Below, piece by piece: positions 36,733-47,277 of a stretch of 64,000 nucleotides of DNA. The translations under genes and the position numbers were made by a program. Source of the DNA: Rhodobacter sp. 24-YEA-8 (GTDB lineage Bacteria > Pseudomonadota > Alphaproteobacteria > Rhodobacterales > Rhodobacteraceae). The DNA is taken from the NCBI RefSeq assembly GCF_900105075.1, contig NZ_FNSK01000001.1, positions 3,011,001 through 3,075,000 on the forward strand, given 5' to 3'. Under the pieces are notes generated by a model that saw only the letters and a list, made by a program, of their open reading frames with translations, was not told the origin of the DNA and searched no databases. Position 1 is the stretch's first letter. Every line of letters starts with the position of its first letter.

Positions 36733-37860
36733 CTACTGGATAACAAATTCTGCGTGTAACGCGCCAGCCGCATGGATGCTTTTGAGAATATCGATCATGT
36801 CATACGGCTGAACACCCAATGCGTTCAGGCCGGAAACCACTTCGGACAGGCTGGTACCACCGGCAACTTCCGCCAGGCCACCGCCTTCCGTGGTGATTTC
36901 AGCATTGCTTCTGGGCACCACAACGGTTTCACCTTCGGCGAAAGGGTTGGGCTGGATTGCGATAGGGTACTCTTCCACACGCAGGGTAAGATTTCCCTGC
37001 GCCACCGCAACACGGCTGATCCGAACATCAGCGCCAATCACGATTGTACCGGATCGCTGGTCGACCACCACCCTGGCCCTGGCCGCGGGGTCGATCCGCA
37101 GGCTCTCAATCCTGGCTATGGCATGTGCCGGAGAACCACCACCAATACGGCCAAGGTCGAGCGCGACCGTGCCCCCGTCCAGCATCGTCGCCGAACGTGA
37201 GCCAAATTCCTGATTGATGGCCCGTTCAATTCTGGCGGCTGTTGTAAAATCTGCCGATTTCAGCGCAAGCCGCAAAACTGAAACCTGGTTGAAATCAAAC
37301 GGAACTTCTCGCTCTACCCGTGCGCCCGAGGGGATCGTCCCCGCCGTTGGCACGCCCTGGACAACCCGAGCGGCATCGCCTTCGGCAGAGATCCCGCCTG
37401 CAATGATGGTCCCCTGCGCCACCGCATAGATCTGGCCATCCGCACCATTCAGCGGTGTCATCACAAGCGTTCCACCAAGCAGGCTTTTCGCATCGCCAAT
37501 GGCCGAAACCGTTATGTCAATCCGCGCCCCGGCCCGGGAAAACGGCGGCAGGGTCGCAGTGACGAAAACGGCCGCGACATTTTTGGGACGCGAGGCTTCA
37601 CCGACGACGTTGACACCAAGCCTCTCCAGAAGATTTGCCATAATCTCTTCTGTGAACGGTGAGTTCCGGATGCCGTCACCGGTTCCGTTCAGCCCTACGA
37701 CAAGACCATATCCCACGAGATCGTTGCCTCTGACCCCGTCGATTTCGACCAGATCTTTGATACGAACCGGTTGCGCGAGGACCGGGATCGACAAAGCGAG
37801 GCTTGAGACAAGCAGCAGGATCAGACCTTGTAGGGCGTAGGCGAAGATATTCGGTTTCAC
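36733..37860 (-). CDS. flgI: Flagellar P-ring protein
   Basis: 375 residues. Sec signal peptide (LILLLVSSLALSIPVLA), then VRIKDLVEIDGVRGNDLVGYGLVVGLNGTGD and the C-terminal LNALGVQPYDMIDILKSIHAAGALHAEFVIQ, both classic FlgI. It forms the periplasmic ring around the flagellar rod. Its ATG overlaps flgL by four bases. Confidence 0.95.
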   Translation of the reverse strand: MKPNIFAYALQGLILLLVSSLALSIPVLAQPVRIKDLVEIDGVRGNDLVGYGLVVGLNGTGDGIRNSPFTEEIMANLLERLGVNVVGEASRPKNVAAVFVTATLPPFSRAGARIDITVSAIGDAKSLLGGTLVMTPLNGADGQIYAVAQGTIIAGGISAEGDAARVVQGVPTAGTIPSGARVEREVPFDFNQVSVLRLALKSADFTTAARIERAINQEFGSRSATMLDGGTVALDLGRIGGGSPAHAIARIESLRIDPAARARVVVDQRSGTIVIGADVRISRVAVAQGNLTLRVEEYPIAIQPNPFAEGETVVVPRSNAEITTEGGGLAEVAGGTSLSEVVSGLNALGVQPYDMIDILKSIHAAGALHAEFVIQ

Positions 37861-38855
37861 CGGAGATATCCCGTCAGGCTGAGTTGTGACAGTCGCGCTG
37901 TGATGGTGTAGAATGCGTCCAGTCTGCTTTCGAGATCCTTAAGGCGCACCGTAGCCTCATAGGGATCTGCTTCGGTCAGGCCGTTGCGCGTCAGAGCAAG
38001 TGCCGATTTCTCTGCGGAATTCCGGCTTTGTGCCTGAGACAGTTGTTGCTCAACTGTGCCGATCCTGCCGGCAAGGACAGTCCTCGCTTCGGAAGAGTTG
38101 AAAAGATTTTCACCCGCCCTGAGCGCAAGCGCAGACCGCGAGGCGTGATCTCCAGTAAAGAGACCCCGGTCAAGCAAAGCCACCTTAGAGAGGCCCGCCA
38201 GTGTCGCGCGGATTGCAGGGTCAAGGGCGGTGAAGGGAAGCGACGCCGTCTCGCCGGGTGCCACATTGAGGCCAACCCGACCCTGGCCTCCGGTGTATAA
38301 TGCCTGATATCCGGCGGTCCCGTTGAACCAGTCATCTATCGCATTGGAAATGTCGTCGACATCCGTCAGGCCGGCGATCGCGGTCTCAAGTGCGGTGAGT
38401 ATCGTCTCGGAACCGGGCAAAGCCAGTCGGTCAGAAGCATCGCCGCCAAAAACCGATTTGTCGGCAAGGCGGGTGTTTAGTGCTGAACTGGCAGTGTTGA
38501 AATCACGCATGCCGGTGGACAGGATCGAAGAAAGCAGGGTGTCAGACGCGCCACTGGTTGTTCGCAGCAGGTTGGCCGCAAGCTCTGTGGTCGCTTCAGA
38601 GATGACAGATAACGCGCGCTGCATCGTCTCGCCCATCAGGGTAAGTTCGGTGGTGGCAGCGGCAAACCCGACAAGCCGGGCAAGAGCATGATCTGTGGCG
38701 GCCAGAGCTGAGAAGTCGCCACGCAAGGCTTTACCCTGATCAAAGAATTTACCGGTCGTCATCTCTTGCGTGGCCTTTTGCAGGCCCGCACGAAGTTCAG
38801 ACGACTGTCGGAGAAGTGCCGGAGTCAGAAACGGGTTTGAGCTTATGCGTTCCAT
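37857..38855 (-). CDS. flgL: Flagellar hook-associated protein 3
   Basis: 332 residues, flagellin-like at the N-terminus (MERISSNPFLTPALLRQSSELRAGL) with a helical C-terminus ending LSQLSLTGYLR. FlgL is the hook-filament junction protein. It starts two bases after flgK ends and is cotranscribed with flgE-flgK-flgI. Divergent from enteric FlgL but consistent in place and architecture. Confidence 0.85.
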   Translation of the reverse strand: MERISSNPFLTPALLRQSSELRAGLQKATQEMTTGKFFDQGKALRGDFSALAATDHALARLVGFAAATTELTLMGETMQRALSVISEATTELAANLLRTTSGASDTLLSSILSTGMRDFNTASSALNTRLADKSVFGGDASDRLALPGSETILTALETAIAGLTDVDDISNAIDDWFNGTAGYQALYTGGQGRVGLNVAPGETASLPFTALDPAIRATLAGLSKVALLDRGLFTGDHASRSALALRAGENLFNSSEARTVLAGRIGTVEQQLSQAQSRNSAEKSALALTRNGLTEADPYEATVRLKDLESRLDAFYTITARLSQLSLTGYLR

Positions 38856-38857
38856 CG

Positions 38858-40315
38858 TCAGAGGCCCAACAGTGTTCTGATCATTTCGTCTACAACCTGA
38901 ATGACCCGCGCATTGGCCGCGTAGTTTTTCTCGATCACCAGCAGCGACTGCAGTTCCTCATCGGTGTTCACGCCCGATGCCGCCTCAAAATCGGACAATG
39001 CCGTGTTTCTCGCGGCGGTATAGCTTTGTTCGGTCTCTTGCGTGACACGCTGGGAGGAGGTTCGGGACAAAATGGCTGCGGCCAGGCCTGCAAGGCTTCT
39101 GCTGCCGCCGGGGATCGGTGATGCGATGGTTCGGTTGGTGTTCAGCGCAGTGGAGAGTGAATTGAGAAGCGTGGAGTTTCCAACAGCGCCCGGCGGCATG
39201 GGCGCGCCGAGCCCGTCGCGCAGCCGCGTGACTTCTCCGCCTTTCAAAGGATCTGTGGCGAAATTCAATGCGATACGTGACGCGAGACCCACCTCATCAG
39301 CGGGATCAAAGGCCAGACCGCCATCGGTGAACAATCCGGGGGCGCCAGCAGGTAAAGTGGGATCGAGGCCCGCTGCGCTGAATCTTTCAATCATGTCACG
39401 CGCCATTGCGTCGAGCATAGACTGGCCTTCAACAGCCAGTTCGTCGCGAACCGCGAAGAGCGCCCCGAGCTCTCCGCCGAGGATCATGCTGCCGCTGCCC
39501 GTGGTTGCCATCGGTTTACCATTGATGGTCAGCCCGTAGAGGCCACCACTTGCCTGGGTCATTTCAGGCACGATTGTATGGACTTCGGTGAAGCCGAAAG
39601 TCACGGGGTTGCCGTCCAGCAGGACGGCGCCCCCGGCAGAGATCAGCGCAACCTGATTGCCGTCTCGTGGCATTTCCTTCAGCGGAATGATGCTGGCGAT
39701 GCTGTCGATCACCTGCTGGCGCTGATCCATCAACGCCGAGACATCCCGACCGGAGCCGCTGTGAGAGGCGATCATCCGGTTCAGCTCCTGAACCTGGCGC
39801 AGGCTGCTGTTAAGACTTTCCACAGCCGAAGCGATGCCCTTCTCTGCCTTGAGACGTTCAGCCTGAATGGCTTCACTCGCCTGATTCAATCCCGTGGCAA
39901 GGGATCTTGCTGCCGAAACCGCAGCAGAAAGCCTTGCCTCGGATTCGGGATGGCTCGCGGCTTCAAGCAAGGTGGTGTCCAGCGTGCTGACGCGGGAAAC
40001 GAGAGAGCCCGGAGATTCGGTTGTGCCCAGAATGGTCTCAAGCCGGTTGAGAAATCCCGCCTTTGTCGCGCTTTCACCCGCAGCGGCCTGAGCGCCCCTG
40101 CGGTCATTGATCAGATAGAGATCTGCATGTCTGGTAATGCCGACCACGCGCACGCCCTGACCCGATCCTCCGAGGTTAAGAGCCGAAAGCGAGACGGAAC
40201 GGCGCGCATAGCCCGAGGTCGTTGCATTGGCGACATTGTTGGACACCGCCTCGGCCTGCCGCGAGGTGGCGGTCAGTCCGGTCAGCGCGGAATTGAGGGC
40301 CGAGGTGATGCTCAT
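38858..40315 (-). CDS. flgK: Flagellar hook-associated protein 1
   Basis: 485 residues. The N-terminal rod motif LNSALTGLTATSRQAEAVSNNVANATTSGY (in part) and C-terminal YAANARVIQVVDEMIRTLLGL are typical of FlgK. It caps the hook and joins it to FlgL and filament. It starts six bases after flgE. Confidence 0.93.
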   Translation of the reverse strand: MSITSALNSALTGLTATSRQAEAVSNNVANATTSGYARRSVSLSALNLGGSGQGVRVVGITRHADLYLINDRRGAQAAAGESATKAGFLNRLETILGTTESPGSLVSRVSTLDTTLLEAASHPESEARLSAAVSAARSLATGLNQASEAIQAERLKAEKGIASAVESLNSSLRQVQELNRMIASHSGSGRDVSALMDQRQQVIDSIASIIPLKEMPRDGNQVALISAGGAVLLDGNPVTFGFTEVHTIVPEMTQASGGLYGLTINGKPMATTGSGSMILGGELGALFAVRDELAVEGQSMLDAMARDMIERFSAAGLDPTLPAGAPGLFTDGGLAFDPADEVGLASRIALNFATDPLKGGEVTRLRDGLGAPMPPGAVGNSTLLNSLSTALNTNRTIASPIPGGSRSLAGLAAAILSRTSSQRVTQETEQSYTAARNTALSDFEAASGVNTDEELQSLLVIEKNYAANARVIQVVDEMIRTLLGL

Positions 40316-40321
40316 TTTGCG

Positions 40322-41647
40322 TTACCGTTTGATATTGGTGGTTTCCTGCAACATTTCGTCGACCGTCTGGATGACCTTGGCGTTGGACGAATAGGCCCGC
40401 TGGGTCTGAATCAGCGAGGTCAGTTCTGCCGCGACATCGGTTGTCGATCCCTCACGGGCATAGCCTTCGATCGAGCCGGTCGGGCCATCACCGGCATCCC
40501 AGAGGAAGAAGGAGCCCGATTGCGGCGAGACCTGATAGGTCTGGTTATGCAGCGAGATCAGGCCATTGGGGTTCGGCACATCGACCAGCGGGATCTGGTA
40601 AAGCACGCGGTTGAACCCGGTATCATAGGTCGCGATGATATAGCCGTTCGGATTGATCTCGACCGTGGTGAGATTGCCGACCGGGGACCCGTCCTTGGTG
40701 ATCTGCACCGGCGCAAAGTCATCGGAAAGCTGGGTCAGACCGTTCGGATCACCGACGCGGCCGATAGCAACACTCATCGGGCCGCCGGCCACGGTCAGCG
40801 GCAGGGTTCCGGTGGCACCGTCATAAGCCGGCCAGGCCGGAACCGCCGGAACCGCAACAACCGTCGCGAGCGTGCCGCCGGCCGCGCGGGAATCGTCGAA
40901 GGTCAGAACATATTCCCCGATGATCGCATTGTTGCTGGCTGAATCGCGGATCACCATGGTCCAGGTGTTCGATGGCGGGCTGCCCGCCGCCGGAACGGTC
41001 GGTGTGAAGTTGAAATCCAGCGATTCCGACGTGCCGAGATTGCCGAAATATTCGATCGCGAAGGGCAGCGGATCGCCGGTGGCGCCGGCTTCGGTAGCGG
41101 TAGCGGGAAGGTTGACCCCCGCCGTGATCTGGGTGGTCGGATCGCCGGCGGTCTGGTTCGCATTGATCACAACAGGTACGAGGCCAGTGATCGTATCCCG
41201 CGGGAAGACCGGAATGGTGCCATCCGAAGTGGCAGGCCAGCCCATCAGCACCAGACCGGACTGGGTTTTCAGCACGCCATTCGCATCGGTGCGGAAAGAG
41301 CCGGTCGTCGTCATCAAAAGCGCGCGGTCCACTGAATTGGTTCCCAGCGAAACCTCGGTGATCACCGGCAGCATGCCGCGCCCCGAAACCGCGATATCCA
41401 GAGGATGCGAGGTGCCCACGAGGCCGCCGCGCTCTTCGATCAGACGCATTGTCGAGGCGCGAACGCCGCCTGCCGAATAGGTGCCAGAGCCGCGATTATT
41501 CGTGATCACCATGCTGGAGAATTCAGCATGGGCGCGTTTATAGCCGAAAGTGCCCGAATTCGCGATATTGTCTGAGATCGTCGCGAGCCGCGTCGCGTTG
41601 GCGCTGAGCCCGGCTACGCCGGCATTGAGCGCGGAGGAAATCGTCAT
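40322..41647 (-). CDS. flgE: Flagellar hook protein
   Basis: 441 residues. The start region (TISSALNAGVAGLSANATRL, then ISDNIANSGTFGYKR) and the end (LTSLIQTQRAYSSNAKVIQT) carry the conserved rod/hook terminal helices. The central part is the variable hook-surface domain. ATG at 41647 with an AAAGG site is preferred over an in-frame GTG at 41656. Confidence 0.92.
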   Translation of the reverse strand: MTISSALNAGVAGLSANATRLATISDNIANSGTFGYKRAHAEFSSMVITNNRGSGTYSAGGVRASTMRLIEERGGLVGTSHPLDIAVSGRGMLPVITEVSLGTNSVDRALLMTTTGSFRTDANGVLKTQSGLVLMGWPATSDGTIPVFPRDTITGLVPVVINANQTAGDPTTQITAGVNLPATATEAGATGDPLPFAIEYFGNLGTSESLDFNFTPTVPAAGSPPSNTWTMVIRDSASNNAIIGEYVLTFDDSRAAGGTLATVVAVPAVPAWPAYDGATGTLPLTVAGGPMSVAIGRVGDPNGLTQLSDDFAPVQITKDGSPVGNLTTVEINPNGYIIATYDTGFNRVLYQIPLVDVPNPNGLISLHNQTYQVSPQSGSFFLWDAGDGPTGSIEGYAREGSTTDVAAELTSLIQTQRAYSSNAKVIQTVDEMLQETTNIKR

Positions 41648-41731
41648 CAGTCGCACCTTTATCCTGAATGAGCTTGCGACAGGTTTGGCCCGCAGGACTG
41701 AATTTTCCGCTAACAGATAAAATTATCGGGA

Positions 41732-42541
41732 TTACCGGTCACGCCGCAGCAGCACGATCTCGATCCGGTTGTTGCGGCGGGAGGCCGGATCGGCCACGGC
41801 GGGCTTACGGTCGGCAAAGCCCCCGATGCGGCTGAACCGGGTCGCCTGAATGCCGGCCCCCTGGAGCAGACTGCGCATGGCACGGGCACGGTCGGCCGTC
41901 AGTTCCCAGCCCGGATTTTCAACCAGCGGCACCGGAAAACTTTGCACATAGGCATTCACCGCAAGGCCATTCACGGTCAGATTGAGCACCTCGGCCAGCA
42001 TCCGCGCCAGTTGAACGGTAACTTCCTGCGGCTCGGCGGTATGGCCTTTGAACAGGCTGGCCTCATCAAGATCGAACAGTTCGATCACAAGGCCCTCATC
42101 GGTGACCCGGGTGACAACATGGCGCATCAGCTGTTCCATGGTACGGCTTTCACCGCCACGATCGAACAGGGCCTCTTTGACGGTTTTCACCATCTCGGCC
42201 TGGGCATTGTCCTCCGCCTCGCCGGCCCCTGTCTGGCTGGCGAGACCGCCGCGGCCCATCGCCGTCCGATCCTCTTCGGAAAAAATCGACTCCCCGCCCA
42301 GCGTGCCGTCGCCGCCCCCTGAAACCTTGCTGAGCGGGATAGACGGATTGAAGTAATCCGACAGGCCCTTACGTTGTTTTTCTGTCGTCGCATTCAGCAG
42401 CCACATCAGCAGGAAGAAGGCCATCATTGCGGTCACGAAATCCGCATAGGCCACTTTCCAGGCGCCACCATGATGGCCGCCGCCCGAAACCACTTTCTTC
42501 CGTTTGATGATGACTGGCGGCGCATTGCTTTGCCCGGCCAT
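41732..42541 (-). CDS. motB: Flagellar motor stator protein MotB
   Basis: 269 residues. One N-terminal transmembrane helix, AWKVAYADFVTAMMAFFLLM, contains the stator proton-accepting Asp (YADFVTAMMAF). The C-terminal OmpA-like peptidoglycan-binding domain carries LTADRARAMRSLL and RRNNRIEIVLLR. The ATG at 42541 follows AAAGGGTGACGGG; a GTG at 42559 is possible. No motA lies adjacent in the window. Confidence 0.9.
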   Translation of the reverse strand: MAGQSNAPPVIIKRKKVVSGGGHHGGAWKVAYADFVTAMMAFFLLMWLLNATTEKQRKGLSDYFNPSIPLSKVSGGGDGTLGGESIFSEEDRTAMGRGGLASQTGAGEAEDNAQAEMVKTVKEALFDRGGESRTMEQLMRHVVTRVTDEGLVIELFDLDEASLFKGHTAEPQEVTVQLARMLAEVLNLTVNGLAVNAYVQSFPVPLVENPGWELTADRARAMRSLLQGAGIQATRFSRIGGFADRKPAVADPASRRNNRIEIVLLRRDR

Positions 42542-42653
42542 TCCCGTCACCCTTTTCACTCACCCCAGGACAGGATCACAGATCAGAGTGAAGAACGCCT
42601 TAAAGTTCTGATTTTTAGGGAATAGTCCAGAAAATGCCCGGATCTGCGGCGGC

Positions 42654-43352
42654 TCAGTTCCGCTTCAGCCAGATGGCGGCATCGCCCAGTTTCGCAACAA
42701 AAGCCTCATGTGCGGCGGTTTCCGCAGCGGTGATCCGAGCGGGCAGAGCGGTCGGGCGGGGACGGGGGCGCCAGTCTCCATCCGTCTGCGCGCCGCTTGC
42801 GGGGCTGTTGCTTTGCACCGGCGCCAGCACGAGGTCGGGCTGACGACCGCCGACCAGCTCAAGGTAAACCTCGGCCAGAATTTCGCTGTCGAGCAGCGCG
42901 CCATGTTTTTCACGCCGGGAATTGTCGACCCCAAAACGCCGGCAAAGCGCATCCAGCGAGGCTGGCGAGCCGGGAAAACGTTGCCGCGCGATGGCCAGCG
43001 TGTCGATGGCGCGCGCCCAGGGGATGTCGCCCAGCCCCATGCGCTTCAGTTCGAAATTCAGAAATTTCATATCGAAGGCTGCGTTATGGATCACCAGTTT
43101 CGCATCACCGACGAAATCCATAAATGCCTGGCCGATTTTCGCGAAAACCGGCTTGTCACTGAGAAACTCGCTGCTGAGCCCGTGCACCTCGAAGGCGCCC
43201 TGCGGCATGTCGCGTTCGGGGTTGATATATTGATGATAAACCTTGCCGGTGGGCAGGTGGTTGAACAGCTCCACCGCGCCGATCTCGACGATGCGGTCGC
43301 CCTGTTCCGGGTCAAAGCCGGTGGTCTCGGTATCAAGGACGATTTCACGCAT
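42654..43352 (-). CDS. dnaQ: DNA polymerase III epsilon subunit (proofreading exonuclease)
   Basis: 232 residues. Exonuclease motifs ExoI DTETTGF, Exo[13 protein letters not shown] and ExoIII ([17 protein letters not shown]) are intact. It overlaps coaE by eight bases. The dnaQ-coaE-aroE-maf order next to rho is a frequent origin-proximal arrangement in Alphaproteobacteria. Confidence 0.94.
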   Translation of the reverse strand: MREIVLDTETTGFDPEQGDRIVEIGAVELFNHLPTGKVYHQYINPERDMPQGAFEVHGLSSEFLSDKPVFAKIGQAFMDFVGDAKLVIHNAAFDMKFLNFELKRMGLGDIPWARAIDTLAIARQRFPGSPASLDALCRRFGVDNSRREKHGALLDSEILAEVYLELVGGRQPDLVLAPVQSNSPASGAQTDGDWRPRPRPTALPARITAAETAAHEAFVAKLGDAAIWLKRN

Positions 43353-43947
43353 TCTGGCCCGCCATTCCTGCGCGCAGATGCGCGATCAGCGCCTGTACAT
43401 ACGCCCGGGTGCTGTCGATTGACAGGGTTTCGACAATATGGGTGGCGCGGGCGCGCTTGTCCTGGTCGGGCATCTGGCGCGAGAGGATCAGGTCAAGCTG
43501 TCCCGCCGTCATACCCGGCCGCGCAAGGACGCGGGCGCGTTGCAAAGCGGCGGGTGCGGTGACCAGCAGCGTCGCGTCACATTCCCGGTCGATGTCTTTC
43601 TCAAACAAAAGCGGCACATCGAGAAGCAGGATATCACAGCCGGTATGGGCCAGAAACCCGGCGCGATCTTCCGCAACAAGCGGATGGATCAGCTGTTCCA
43701 GTTGTTTCAGGCGCGACGGATCGGCCGCCAGCAGCGCCTTTAATGTTTCCCGTGAAACACCCTGGTCGGAAACCGCTTCAGGAAAAGGCCCCGCCAGAGC
43801 TGCGGCGCCCTTTGCGCCGGGGGCATAAAGCCGGTGCACCGCCGCATCCGCATCCCAGACCGGGATACCCGCATCCGAGAACATCGCGGCCGTGGTCGAT
43901 TTTCCCATCCCGATGGAGCCGGTCAGGCCAAGGCGAAAGGCTTTCAT
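43345..43947 (-). CDS. coaE: Dephospho-CoA kinase
   Basis: 200 residues with P-loop [24 protein letters not shown] and DVPLLFEK. Last step of coenzyme A synthesis. Overlaps aroE by four bases and dnaQ by eight. A parS-like site lies inside the gene at 43744-43759. Confidence 0.94.
   Translation of the reverse strand: MKAFRLGLTGSIGMGKSTTAAMFSDAGIPVWDADAAVHRLYAPGAKGAAALAGPFPEAVSDQGVSRETLKALLAADPSRLKQLEQLIHPLVAEDRAGFLAHTGCDILLLDVPLLFEKDIDRECDATLLVTAPAALQRARVLARPGMTAGQLDLILSRQMPDQDKRARATHIVETLSIDSTRAYVQALIAHLRAGMAGQNA
43744..43759. promoter_or_regulatory. parS-like site in coaE (one mismatch)
   Basis: TGTTTCCCGTGAAACA differs from the ParB consensus TGTTTCACGTGAAACA by a single base. ParA and ParB genes are 7 kb away and two perfect copies occur at 48562 and 53940. 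Confidence 0.75.
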
Positions 43948-44783
43948 GCGTTTAAGACCGCAAGCCGGGTCTCATCATCCACCACCGGGCGCTTGCCGAA
44001 CCAGCGCTCGAACCCTGGCACAGCCTGGTGGAGCAACATTCCAAGCCCGTCGACGACAGTGCAGCCGCGCGCCTCAGCCTCGACCAGCAGGCCGGTTTTC
44101 AACGGCGCATAGACAATGTCGGTTACAAGGCAGCGCTGGCTGATCCGGTCGAGATCAATGACAAGGTCCGGCTTGCCGGTCATCCCGAGCGAGGTCGTAT
44201 TCACCAATGTGGCACAACCTTCGATCATCGCGCCGACATGGGTCCAGTCCCAGACCACCACTTTCGCCCCGAAATCCGAACGCATGGCCTCGGCCCTGGG
44301 GCGGGTACGGTTGACGATGCGGATCTCGGGCGCGCCGACCTCGATCAGCGCCGCGACAACGGCACGGGCCGCGCCACCGGCGCCCAGCACCGCAGCCGGA
44401 CCGGCGGCAGGATCCCAGAAGGGCGCATTCTGCCGCAGATTGGAAATAAAGCCTGACCCGTCGGTATTATCCGCATGGATCTTACCATCTTTACGGAAAA
44501 TCAATGTGTTAGCGGCCCCGATCAACGCCGCGCGATCGGTGATGATATCAGCGATCTTCAGGATCGCCTCTTTATGCGGGATGGTGACATTGGCCCCGAC
44601 AAAGCCCATCTGTGGCAGGGTGCGCAGGACATGTGCCAGATCCTGCGGCGCCACATCCATCGGGATATAATGCCCCGCCAGACCATAGCGTTTCAGCCAA
44701 TAGCCATGCAGCGCCGGGCTGCGGCTATGCGCGATCGGATGGCCGATCACACCGGCCAGCGGAATACGCGGATGGTCAGTCAT
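43944..44783 (-). CDS. aroE: Shikimate dehydrogenase
   Basis: 279 residues. [29 protein letters not shown] (catalytic Lys), ADNTDGSGF and the NADP motif [14 protein letters not shown] identify AroE. NADPH-dependent reduction of 3-dehydroshikimate. Coupled by four-base overlaps to maf and coaE. Confidence 0.94.
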   Translation of the reverse strand: MTDHPRIPLAGVIGHPIAHSRSPALHGYWLKRYGLAGHYIPMDVAPQDLAHVLRTLPQMGFVGANVTIPHKEAILKIADIITDRAALIGAANTLIFRKDGKIHADNTDGSGFISNLRQNAPFWDPAAGPAAVLGAGGAARAVVAALIEVGAPEIRIVNRTRPRAEAMRSDFGAKVVVWDWTHVGAMIEGCATLVNTTSLGMTGKPDLVIDLDRISQRCLVTDIVYAPLKTGLLVEAEARGCTVVDGLGMLLHQAVPGFERWFGKRPVVDDETRLAVLNA

Positions 44784-45415
44784 GCGGGAATGTCCCCTCT
44801 CAGCGAAAGCCAGTTCAGAAGGGGAAGCAAGGGCAGCCCCAGAATCGTGAAATGATCCCCCTGCATCGAGGAGAACAACCGAACGCCTTCCTCTTCAAGC
44901 CGGTATCCACCGACGGAATGACGGATTTTCTCCCAGTTGCGCAAGATATAGCCGTCAAGCCACAGATCTCCGAAATCCCGCATCGTAAGCCGGGCCTCGC
45001 CGATATGACGCCAGAGCGGCTGCCCCCCCTGACAAACCACCACCGCCGAGATCAGGCGGTGGGTTTTGCCCCGCAGATCGGTCAGTTGGGCGCGTGCTTC
45101 CTCAGCGCTTTCGGGTTTGGCAAAGATCCGGCCGTTCAGCTCCAGCAGCTGATCCGAGCCGATCACCAGCGCCTCTGGCCGCTTGCCCGAGATTTTCAGC
45201 GCCTTGGTTTCGGCCAGCGTATCGGCAACGTCGCGCGGCTTTGCGCTTTCGGCCTCCAGAGCGCGGCGAATGCTGTCTTCATCCACCCGCGCGGCAAGGC
45301 TCTCAAACTCCAGCCCTGCCGCCTGCAACAGGGCGATTCTCGTCTCCGAGGCTGAGGCCAGCACCAAAGGCGGCGTTTTCTCGCCTGCTACATCTTCGGG
45401 AACATCTGAGAGCAC
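44780..45415 (-). CDS. maf: Maf-family nucleoside triphosphate pyrophosphatase
   Basis: About 211 residues from the proposed GTG at 45415. Typical [36 protein letters not shown] and a C-terminal hydrophobic tail. Maf proteins hydrolyse non-canonical nucleoside triphosphates. The start is uncertain: the frame is open to 45562, but there is no ATG near the family N-terminus. GTG 45415 has AGGA ten bases upstream, with the DnaA box TTATCCACA between the two. Confidence 0.85.
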   Translation of the reverse strand: MLSDVPEDVAGEKTPPLVLASASETRIALLQAAGLEFESLAARVDEDSIRRALEAESAKPRDVADTLAETKALKISGKRPEALVIGSDQLLELNGRIFAKPESAEEARAQLTDLRGKTHRLISAVVVCQGGQPLWRHIGEARLTMRDFGDLWLDGYILRNWEKIRHSVGGYRLEEEGVRLFSSMQGDHFTILGLPLLPLLNWLSLRGDIPA

Positions 45416-45986
45416 TTGTGGATAATCCTGTTTTGTTCGCGGGACGACTCGGGCGGTTATCCCATGCCGGAAGGCCAGGGCCAGGATATCCTGACAAAGC
45501 GCCGGCCCGCGACCCCCGGTTATCCCACTGCGTATGCTGTTTTCCACCATCGGCCAGGGCAAAGGCTTTGCCCGGGCTGTGACATTTCTCCTCCACAGGC
45601 AGATAGCTGAAAACCATTTTCTAAGAACATGATATAAATAGATAAATCAAAATTCCATGGATTTTTTCCCAACCTTTCCCACTTCTGTCCACAGGTGGAA
45701 AACTTAAGGGAAAATGCCCCGGAACTGCCGCTATCCTGTTATCCTCAGGCCCTACAACAACAACATCCTTCATATCTTTTTCTTAAATATATTATGAACT
45801 CTGCACAGTTTCGGCCTCGCGGAAGGTCTTTCGACTTATGAACGCCAGTTTTGCTCAGAAAGATTGACTTACAGCGCCAGCCCCCCTATCTGCAGGCAAT
45901 GCGGGGCCGTCCGGTCCTGACGCTTCCCTATTTCAGCCTCTGATCCAGCACCGCGCTACATGCGCGTCTGGCATAATGGTATTGCG
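45416..45986. other. Probable chromosomal replication origin (oriC)
   Basis: A 571-base non-coding region between maf and rho. It contains a perfect DnaA box (TGTGGATAA, 45417-45425), a one-mismatch box (TTATCCTCA, 45739-45747) and a two-mismatch box (CTGTCCACA, 45685-45693). Two AT-rich tracts (about 45604-45672 and 45750-45800) could be the unwinding element. The flanks (dnaQ-coaE-aroE-maf and rho-mnmE-mnmG-rsmG-parA-parB) and four parS sites within 10 kb support the call. It must also contain the rho promoter. Not proven by sequence alone. Confidence 0.7.
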
Positions 45987-47255
45987 ATGACAGAACGCCT
46001 CAACCTCTCCGATCTCAAGGCCAAGACCCCGGCCGATCTTCTCGCTATGGCGGAGGAGTGGGAGATCGAGAATGCGCCCTCGATGCGCAAGGGCGAGATG
46101 ATGTTCCAGATCCTCAAGGAACATGCCGAGGAAGGCTGGGAAATCGGCGGCGATGGCGTGCTCGAGGTGCTGCAGGACGGTTTCGGCTTTCTGCGCAGCC
46201 CTTCGGCCAACTACCTGCCCGGCCCCGATGACATCTATGTCGGGCCCGAGATGATCCGTCAGTTTTCGCTGCGCACCGGTGATTCAATCGAAGGCGTGAT
46301 CAAGGCGCCGTCCGAGAATGAGCGCTATTTCAGCCTGGTGAAGGCGACGCTGATCAATTTTGACGATCCCGAACGCGCGAAACACAAGGTCCATTTCGAC
46401 AACCTGACACCGCTTTACCCGGAAGAGCGGCTGAAGATGGAAATCGAGGATCCGACGATCAAGGACCGCTCGGCCAGGATCATCGATCTGGTGGCGCCGA
46501 TTGGTAAGGGCCAGCGGGCGCTGATCGTGGCGCCGCCGCGCACGGGTAAGACGGTTCTTCTGCAAAACATCGCGCGCTCGGTCGCAGCGAACCATCCGGA
46601 ATGCTATCTGATCGTTCTGCTGATTGACGAGCGGCCCGAGGAAGTGACCGATATGCAGCGTTCGGTGAAGGGTGAGGTTGTGTCCTCGACCTTCGACGAG
46701 CCGGCAACGCGCCACGTGGCTGTGGCCGAGATGGTGATCGAAAAGGCCAAGCGCCTGGTCGAACACAAACGAGATGTTGTGATCCTTCTTGATTCGATCA
46801 CAAGACTTGGCCGTGCCTTTAACACTGTCGTGCCGAGCTCGGGTAAGGTGCTGACCGGTGGTGTCGACGCCAACGCGCTGCAACGCCCGAAGCGTTTCTT
46901 CGGTGCTGCACGGAATATCGAAGAGGGCGGTTCGCTCACCATCATCGCAACCGCACTGATCGATACCGGCTCGCGGATGGATGAGGTGATCTTCGAAGAA
47001 TTCAAAGGCACCGGTAACTCTGAGATCGTGCTGGATCGGAAAGTGGCCGATAAGCGCGTCTTCCCGGCGATGGACATCCTCAAATCCGGCACAAGGAAAG
47101 AGGATCTACTGGTCGATAAATCCGATCTGCAGAAAACCTATGTGCTGCGCCGCATCCTGAACCCGATGGGTACCACCGACGCCATCGAATTCCTGATCGG
47201 CAAGCTGAAACAGACCAAGTCGAATTCCGAGTTCTTCGACTCGATGAATACCTGA
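45987..47255 (+). CDS. rho: Transcription termination factor Rho
   Basis: 422 residues. N-terminal [20 protein letters not shown] domain, RNA-binding cold-shock fold ([20 protein letters not shown]), Walker [10 protein letters not shown]-loop and R-loop region. ATP-driven hexameric RNA translocase ending Rho-dependent transcripts. ATG at 45987 matches the family N-terminus; the ribosome site is weak, and an in-frame ATG at 45960 is less likely. Confidence 0.95.
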   Translation: MTERLNLSDLKAKTPADLLAMAEEWEIENAPSMRKGEMMFQILKEHAEEGWEIGGDGVLEVLQDGFGFLRSPSANYLPGPDDIYVGPEMIRQFSLRTGDSIEGVIKAPSENERYFSLVKATLINFDDPERAKHKVHFDNLTPLYPEERLKMEIEDPTIKDRSARIIDLVAPIGKGQRALIVAPPRTGKTVLLQNIARSVAANHPECYLIVLLIDERPEEVTDMQRSVKGEVVSSTFDEPATRHVAVAEMVIEKAKRLVEHKRDVVILLDSITRLGRAFNTVVPSSGKVLTGGVDANALQRPKRFFGAARNIEEGGSLTIIATALIDTGSRMDEVIFEEFKGTGNSEIVLDRKVADKRVFPAMDILKSGTRKEDLLVDKSDLQKTYVLRRILNPMGTTDAIEFLIGKLKQTKSNSEFFDSMNT

Positions 47256-47277
47256 TCCGGAGGCCAGCGGGGTTGCG

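Noticed and set aside
45457..45528. Two further DnaA boxes (TTATCCCAT, TTATCCCAC)
   Set aside because: Each differs from TTATCCACA at three positions, too weak to claim.
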